Positions 62,865 through 64,000 of a stretch of 64,000 nt of DNA are shown one piece after another (within the stretch, counting starts at the first letter, position 1; each line of letters begins with the position of its first letter). The translations under genes and the position numbers were made by a program. The notes beneath the pieces are model-generated. The model did not search any database. It was not told where the DNA came from and was given only the letters and a program-made list of their open reading frames with translations. This DNA comes from Oscillospiraceae bacterium (lineage in GTDB: Bacteria > Bacillota > Clostridia > Oscillospirales > Acutalibacteraceae), in assembly GCA_015065785.1 (NCBI GenBank), contig SVPR01000005.1, forward strand, positions 62,001 to 126,000, written 5' to 3'.

Positions 62865-62893
62865 AATATATTTCTCCTTTAGATATTACTTTA

Positions 62894-64000
62894 TTATTTC
62901 TTGTTATTTGCTATAAGTGTTGCAGCATCGATAATTAAGCTTATGCTACCATCACCAAGAATACTACAACCTGAAAGTCCCATTTTCTTTAAACCGTAGT
63001 GGTTAAAGAGTACCGGGAATGGCTTAACAACAACCTGATATTCGCCTAAAAGTTCATCTGCGAAGAAGCAGGCATTGCCGTTACCGCTTTCTACATGGAT
63101 AAGAAGTCCGTCTGTAAACGGTTTTTCTGCATCACCAATACCAAATACTTTATGTAATCTGTATATCGGGTAGCACTCACCACGAATCATAATCATTTCT
63201 GCACCATTTGTATTTTTAACAATTGATGATTCATCAGAAAGTCTGAACAATTGCTTGATTGATGTAATTGGTAATGTAAACACATTATTACCAAGACCAA
63301 TGTTCATACCATCAACAATTGCAATTGTAAGCGGAATTTTAATAGTAAATGTAGTTCCCTGGTCTTTAACACTGTGGATTGAAATTGAACCATTGATTTG
63401 TTCAATATTCTTTCTTACAACATCCATACCAACGCCTCTGCCTGAGAATTCAGTAACAGTTGAGTTGGTTGAGAAGCCTGCAGCCATAATAAGCTGGAAT
63501 GCCTCTTTTTCTGTATATTCACTTTCAGGCTTTGTCAAAATGCCCTTTTCTTTTGCTTTTGCAATAAGCTTCTGAGCATCAAGACCAGAGCCATCATCTG
63601 AAATATCAATTAAAATTTCACCACCGGCATTACGCGCATGAAGAGTAACTGTACCGGTTTCAGGTTTGCCTAATTCTCTACGACGCTCAGGTGACTCAAT
63701 AGCGTGGTCAACAGAGTTTCTTACCATATGCATAAGTGGGTCAACAATAGCATCGTTGATTGTTTTATCAACCTCTGTATCCTCACCTATTGTAACAAGC
63801 TCAACCTTTTTGTCGAGCTTTTTGCTCATATCACGAACAATTCTGCTCATCTTGTGGAATGTACCCTGAAGAGGAACCATTCTGATTGACATAACAATAT
63901 CCTGAAGCTCATCTGTTAATTTATCTAATTCACGAAGTGACTTTGTGAAATTATCAAGCTTTAAATCCTGAATATCAGGGTTGCGGGCAACCATTGATTC
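62894..64000 (-). CDS. cheA: Chemotaxis histidine kinase CheA, C-terminal part (cut by the window edge)
   Basis: Only the last 368 or so codons are inside the window. They cover part of the dimerisation helices (LDKLTDELQDIVMSIRMVPL), the ATPase domain (RNSVDHAIESPERR, DISDDGSGLD, FSGRGVGMDVV) and the CheW-like regulatory domain (MNIGLGNNVFTLPITSIKQLF). The phosphotransfer domain with the reactive histidine lies beyond the end. It signals to CheY and CheB from the receptor array. Confidence 0.95.
   Translation of the reverse strand, partial: ESMVARNPDIQDLKLDNFTKSLRELDKLTDELQDIVMSIRMVPLQGTFHKMSRIVRDMSKKLDKKVELVTIGEDTEVDKTINDAIVDPLMHMVRNSVDHAIESPERRRELGKPETGTVTLHARNAGGEILIDISDDGSGLDAQKLIAKAKEKGILTKPESEYTEKEAFQLIMAAGFSTNSTVTEFSGRGVGMDVVRKNIEQINGSISIHSVKDQGTTFTIKIPLTIAIVDGMNIGLGNNVFTLPITSIKQLFRLSDESSIVKNTNGAEMIMIRGECYPIYRLHKVFGIGDAEKPFTDGLLIHVESGNGNACFFADELLGEYQVVVKPFPVLFNHYGLKKMGLSGCSILGDGSISLIIDAATLIANNKK

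Overview
The window reads as a chromosome segment of an AT-rich, motile, probably spore-forming member of the Bacillota, class Clostridia. A gut Oscillospirales/Ruminococcaceae-like organism is the best guess. The grounds are the flgM-to-fliS flagellar cluster with the CsrA/FliW switch and a YviE-type protein, the c-di-AMP receptor DarA beside holB and ricT, a SpoIID protein, MreB, strong Shine-Dalgarno sites and sigma-A type promoters. This taxonomic placement is inference from gene content; no rRNA or tRNA gene was found.

Layout. 0-7 kb (minus strand): a compact run from an unusual PyrB/PyrI-like protein through a flavoprotein, a PPC-domain surface protein and a zinc-type ABC transporter (znuABC) to mreB. 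7.2 kb: a 2[4Fe-4S] ferredoxin. 7.4-16 kb (minus): ricT, holB, darA, a QueG-like Fe-S protein and an AEC transporter, then a 1038-residue membrane protein carrying four AT-hook motifs and a 300-residue charged helix, then citrate synthase. 16-24 kb: SpoIID protein, phosphodiesterase, a two-component system facing an exported protein, a radical SAM enzyme and a serine hydrolase. 24-29.3 kb (minus): a DUF3021/LytTR pair, a GH3 beta-glucosidase and a GH36 alpha-galactosidase. 29.4-35.9 kb (plus): the complete F-type ATP synthase operon atpIBEFHAGDC, with a delta subunit reduced to its C-terminal domain.

Immediately after atpC lies a block (35.9-37.6 kb) with a single DUF234-type ATPase gene. It is bounded by two 84-bp copies of the 3' end of atpC that differ only at three synonymous positions, and a second operon-type terminator follows the far copy. 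This looks like an element that integrated into the end of atpC and rebuilt the gene. A SulP transporter, an XRE regulator with a coiled-coil protein, and a large hybrid sensor kinase follow (37.8-44 kb).

44-52.6 kb (minus) is a late-flagellar operon: flgM, flgN, flgK, flgL, yviE-like, fliW, csrA, a small unknown gene, fliD, fliS, flgB, flgC. Divergent from it is a ParA-like ATPase gene overlapping a ComFB-family gene. 54.1-60.45 kb is an accessory region with four small exported or membrane proteins and an 884-residue secreted DNRLRE/ricin-type protein. It also holds a mosaic of non-coding hairpin repeats that includes a candidate structured RNA and a strange array of mini-hairpins separated by GTGATAT. 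The window ends in cheA-cheW-cheR-cheB (minus), with cheA cut by the window edge.

The main points for a second look are the atpC-end duplication, the membrane-anchored AT-hook protein, the catalytically degenerate PyrB-PyrI fusion, the truncated AtpH and the non-coding island at 59.8-60.45 kb.
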